Assembly (NCBI RefSeq): GCF_030125375.1
Contig: NZ_JASJUU010000007.1
Span: 311,416-375,415, forward strand
Source of the DNA: Pseudoalteromonas umbrosa
GTDB taxonomy: Bacteria > Pseudomonadota > Gammaproteobacteria > Enterobacterales > Alteromonadaceae
DNA length: 64,000 nt
Direction of reading: 5' to 3'
Below are positions 61,476 through 64,000 of this stretch, one piece after another; position 1 is the first letter of the stretch, and each line of letters opens with the position of its first letter. Under the pieces are notes generated by a model, which saw only the letters and a program-made list of their open reading frames with translations, was not told the DNA's origin and made no database searches. A program made the position numbers and the translations under genes.

Positions 61476-62153
61476 CTACTGAGACAAAGGCTTACTTGAC
61501 GATGCTAAAGCAACTTTTCGCTTTAAAGACTGCATCATGGACGTGACATTTTCATGTTGGATCAATCGATTCAATTCATCCATTGTTTTATGTGCTTGAC
61601 TCGTAAATGAGTGACCATGTGGAGATTCTGTTGATGTGAGCTTTCTTTCCCACTCTGAGATATGTGACGCTAAATCTTGCATAGCGGGTCCATGCAAAGC
61701 TTGTTTTAGTTTAAGGCGTGCACGTAAACACTCTTCTTTAATACTGTGACTATGGCTTTCATTTTTAGTATTGCTTTGCTGGACTGACTGCAAAGCAATA
61801 TACTCCTGCTCCAATTTATTTAACGCTTGAGACAAGTTTTCAAGATGCGTTTTTAATGACGATAATTTATTTTGACAGCTAAACTTTTCATTTAAAGCCG
61901 CCTTCGCCAAATCCTCTCTGCCCTTTTCTAAAGCGTACTGTGCTTTTTCATACCAGTCTGCAATAGCACCCTCATAGTTAACGACTTGTTTGCGGGCTGA
62001 CGACGCTTCCGTTTTCAATTGGATAATGAGCGCCTGGATACGCGCAGATGCGTCATTGATATTCGGTGAACAGCGCTCTCTAGAGCAGGCATCACCGAGT
62101 AACGTGTTAAATTCCGATTTAATTAGATCTTCGATGCGGTTGATTAAAGCCAT
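61476..62153 (-). CDS. pspA: PspA/IM30 family protein
   Basis: Peripheral membrane protein of the phage-shock/Vipp1 family, which forms helical oligomers that support damaged membranes. The 225-residue protein is nearly all helix with long coiled coils; YEKAQYALEKGREDLAKAALNEK (about 69-91) is the family hallmark. It starts MALINRIEDLIKSEFNTLL, an amphipathic helix as expected. No pspF or pspB gene is nearby, so regulation differs from E. coli. A weak sigma-54-like pair lies upstream (62189-62206). Confidence 0.88.
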   Translation of the reverse strand: MALINRIEDLIKSEFNTLLGDACSRERCSPNINDASARIQALIIQLKTEASSARKQVVNYEGAIADWYEKAQYALEKGREDLAKAALNEKFSCQNKLSSLKTHLENLSQALNKLEQEYIALQSVQQSNTKNESHSHSIKEECLRARLKLKQALHGPAMQDLASHISEWERKLTSTESPHGHSFTSQAHKTMDELNRLIQHENVTSMMQSLKRKVALASSSKPLSQ

Positions 62154-62188
62154 TACATGTTCCTTAATAACATATGATGACTCTAATG

Positions 62189-62206
62189 TTCCAAACTCTA
62201 TGCCAA
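62189..62206 (-). promoter_or_regulatory. Weak sigma-54-like promoter motif upstream of pspA
   Basis: On the minus strand TTGGCATAGAGTTTGGAA resembles TTGGCAC-N4-TTGCA, with the conserved GG at -24 and GG in place of GC at -12. PspA operons in enterobacteria use sigma-54, so the site is of interest but the -12 element is off-consensus. Confidence 0.25.
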
Positions 62207-62285
62207 ATATTAAAACCTATTAAAAACAGAAGCTTAATAAAATGTGTAGCACTTAAAAATAAAGTAGATGATTAAAATGTGGTAA

Positions 62286-62317
62286 ATATGACCAAAAAAT
62301 TGTTTTTTTGGTCATAT
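62286..62317. terminator. AT-rich hairpin after dusA
   Basis: ATATGACCAAAAAA pairs with TTTTTTTGGTCATAT, a long AT-rich stem right after the dusA stop (62324). It could end transcription of dusA, although its own T run is part of the stem. Confidence 0.55.
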
Positions 62318-62323
62318 ATGATT

Positions 62324-63337
62324 TTAGACTTCAGGTACAAACGTAAGTGCTTTTTCCATGACGCTAATATCTGCGTCTTTCTTATGACCATTTTCAGATA
62401 AGTGACGTCTGTAGCCGCGTGCACCTGGTTGATTTTGGAAGATTCCCAACATATGACGTGCAATATGCCAGAAATTTGCACCACGCGTCATCTCTTGCTC
62501 AAAGTAATCATACATACTACGTACAACCTCATGACGAGTCTGTGTGAATGGTGCATCCCCATATAACTTTTCATCAACTTGTGACAGTAAGAAAGGGTTG
62601 CTATACGCTTCTCGGCCAACCATTACACCATCCAAATGCTCCAAATGATGCAGACACTCTTCTAGCGTCTTAACTCCGCCATTAATGCTGATATGCAGGT
62701 TCGCATAGTCTTGCTTTAACTTATAAACTCTGGGGTAATCAAGCGGTGGAATTTCTCTATTTTCTTTTGGGCTTAACCCCTGCAACCAAGCTTTTCTTGC
62801 ATGAATAATAAAATCATCACACCCAACTTTATGGGATGCCTCAATCAAGGCTGTTAAGAATTCATAAGAATCTTGCTCATCGATACCAATGCGCGTTTTC
62901 ACTGTTACCGGGATAGATACTTCTGCTTTCATTGCAGCAACACATTCAGCAACAAGGTTTGGTTCAGCCATCAAACAAGCACCAAACCGGCCGTTTTGAA
63001 CTCTATCAGAAGGACAGCCAACATTTAAATTCACTTCATTGTAGCCATATTCTTGAGCGCGTTTAGCACACTCAGCCAGAGCTGTTGGATCAGAACCACC
63101 TAGTTGCAATGCAACTGGCATTTCATGCTCGCCAAACGCTAAATAATCACCTTTACCATAGATAATTGCACCTGTGGTTATCATCTCCGTATACAAAACA
63201 GCATGTTTGCTCAGTTTGCGATGAAATGTTCGACAATGCCGATCAGTCCAATCTAGCATAGGTGCAACGGAGAAGCGGCGAAACGCCGAATCGCTTGTAT
63301 TTAGTGGGCTAACGCCTGATTTATCAGTACTTTTCAT
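62324..63337 (-). CDS. dusA: tRNA-dihydrouridine(20/20a) synthase DusA
   Basis: FMN-dependent enzyme that reduces uridine 20 and 20a in the D loop of tRNAs. The 337 residues form a TIM barrel with VAPMLDWTDRHCR near the N-terminus and the catalytic cysteine in NVGCPSDRVQNGRFGACLM; GGVKTLEECLHHL and DGVMVGREAYSNPF lie later. A non-conserved tail of about 20 residues precedes the conserved start. The 5' end of dusA is a known integration site for genomic islands and prophages, and an integrase remnant lies 108 bases upstream in the opposite direction. Confidence 0.95.
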   Translation of the reverse strand: MKSTDKSGVSPLNTSDSAFRRFSVAPMLDWTDRHCRTFHRKLSKHAVLYTEMITTGAIIYGKGDYLAFGEHEMPVALQLGGSDPTALAECAKRAQEYGYNEVNLNVGCPSDRVQNGRFGACLMAEPNLVAECVAAMKAEVSIPVTVKTRIGIDEQDSYEFLTALIEASHKVGCDDFIIHARKAWLQGLSPKENREIPPLDYPRVYKLKQDYANLHISINGGVKTLEECLHHLEHLDGVMVGREAYSNPFLLSQVDEKLYGDAPFTQTRHEVVRSMYDYFEQEMTRGANFWHIARHMLGIFQNQPGARGYRRHLSENGHKKDADISVMEKALTFVPEV

Positions 63338-63445
63338 AGTGACTATTTTACCTGATTTGCGCTTGTTTTAGCCTATTTTTCGATGAATGGTACCCCATAG
63401 GCACCCCCAAAAAGTAGGACGGGAACCCTTTAAGGAGAGCTTCGA

Positions 63446-63687
63446 ATGGCATTTTACGCAATAGAAAAACGCAAGACTACAAGCGGTGAAACTCGATACA
63501 AGTGTCGAGTTAGAGCAAAGTTTAATGGCAAGATTATACACAATGAAAGTAAAACATTCAGCAAAATGAGCATAGCCGATAAATGGAGTCGCAACGTGTT
63601 GAAGAGGTGGAAGAAGAGATTTTGAAGGGAATAGAGCAAAACTGTCCCCCTAGGTGTTCTTTTAGACATGTATACAAAAAGCAATGA
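63446..63687 (+). pseudogene. Frameshifted, truncated tyrosine integrase (N-terminal Arm-binding part only)
   Basis: The ATG at 63446 has AAGGAG eight bases upstream and opens MAFYAIEKRKTTSGETRYKC, the arm-type DNA-binding start of phage-like integrases (then VRAKFNGKIIHNESKTFSK). The frame ends at 63625, but the +2 frame continues with SQRVEEVEEEILKGIEQN, the usual next part of such integrases, so a one-base change near 63585-63595 broke the gene. The catalytic domain is absent. It is a remnant of an element that used dusA as its target. Confidence 0.8.
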
Positions 63688-63754
63688 ATGACAAAATGAC
63701 AATACAGAGGCAATAATGACAAAAACACAGCACAATATCTCTGTATGACCTAAT

Positions 63755-64000
63755 TTAAAATTTTGAATACAGCCCTCTTTTTCGTAAAATTAACTTAGCT
63801 GGGTAACTCACCAGTGCAATGAGTGCCAAGGTATTACAGACTACAATGATCAAACTATAAAAAGGGTTTAACGCATTAAAATCGAAATAGCCCCTTGCGA
63901 TAAGCTGTGCAAGAGTTAGTGATAGTTCGATAAACATTAAATACAACACTGTCCGCGTGATATTCGAAAACGCACATTGTCTGATTTCATGGAGCAAAAA
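63755..64000 (-). CDS. Small membrane protein, start beyond the right edge
   Basis: At least 81 codons in an open minus-strand frame that continues past the window end, so the true start may be outside. It has two hydrophobic segments (VLYLMFIELSLTLAQLI and LIIVVCNTLALIALV) and a basic tail ending RKRGLYSKF. No family recognised. It might be cargo of the decayed element beside dusA, or a normal neighbour. Confidence 0.45.
   Translation of the reverse strand, partial: FLLHEIRQCAFSNITRTVLYLMFIELSLTLAQLIARGYFDFNALNPFYSLIIVVCNTLALIALVSYPAKLILRKRGLYSKF

Noticed and set aside
63454..63735. Minus-strand frame of 93 codons opposite the integrase remnant
   Set aside because: It overlaps the clear integrase N-terminus on the plus strand and matches nothing I know.

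Overview
The window is about 64 kb of chromosome from a marine gammaproteobacterium of the order Alteromonadales, most likely Pseudoalteromonas. The reasons are an AT-rich composition, protein families typical of that group (TIGR04219 outer-membrane barrel, TIGR03899 protein, DUF2333 protein, Mn-dependent family II pyrophosphatase, two large secreted S9 peptidases), and the gene order around mreBCD, csrD, ssb and uvrA. I see no rRNA, tRNA, CRISPR array, complete insertion sequence or complete prophage. Almost everything is chromosomal core or shell gene content.

Layout. 1-7.9 kb: a cell-shape and RNA-processing operon read leftwards (mreB, mreC, mreD, maf, rng, yhdP) behind a secreted coiled-coil/PEGA/SUMF1 protein. 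8.1-10.7 kb: a PLP enzyme of the ACC deaminase/D-cysteine desulfhydrase family and a degenerate GGDEF-EAL protein that fits CsrD/MshH. 11.4-17.6 kb: ssb, a YajR-like MFS transporter, a periplasmic solute-binding protein, and uvrA with a clear LexA box. 17.6-32.5 kb: mixed single genes (thioesterase, 2OG-Fe(II) oxygenase, yacL, AEC transporter, AtoE-like transporter, M50 protease, c-di-GMP response regulator, DUF21/CBS protein, S9 peptidase, OmpR-type regulator, comM, TRIC-type channel). 33.0-39.4 kb: an M14 metallocarboxypeptidase, two RimK-like ATP-grasp ligases (the second fused to a helix-hairpin-helix module) and a divergent M20 peptidase. This is the best candidate here for an uncharacterised system: two enzymes predicted to make amide bonds beside two predicted to cut them. 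39.4-41.8 kb: mutM, a small membrane protein, ppaC. 41.9-45.8 kb: a lipoprotein with two alpha/beta-hydrolase domains, divergent from a CadC/ToxR-like membrane regulator. 45.9-49.3 kb: rpmG, rpmB, radC, coaBC, slmA, with no room for dut between coaBC and slmA. 49.4-58.5 kb: S9 peptidase, YgiQ, a REC-DUF3369-GGDEF-EAL protein and an overlapping pair ending in a TIGR03899 protein. 58.5-63.3 kb: outer-membrane barrel, DUF2333, a His-rich PCu(A)C copper chaperone, a short psp operon (PspA, PspC, membrane protein) and dusA. 63.4-64 kb: a frameshifted remnant of a dusA-associated integrase.

How the genes work together. MreBCD organise the elongasome. SSB, UvrA, MutM, RadC and ComM belong to DNA repair and recombination, and the uvrA leader carries an SOS box. 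CsrD, if correctly named, would link to Csr RNA regulation and so to the RNase E/G family. Two other proteins read as c-di-GMP phosphodiesterases. Secreted S9 peptidases and the lipoprotein hydrolase fit a life on marine organic matter. In addition to the ATP-grasp/peptidase cluster, three places deserve attention: the missing MSHA pilus block between csrD and mreB, the small inverted-repeat element near 32.7 kb, and the integrase scar upstream of dusA. Family names come from recognising motifs by eye; no database search was run.
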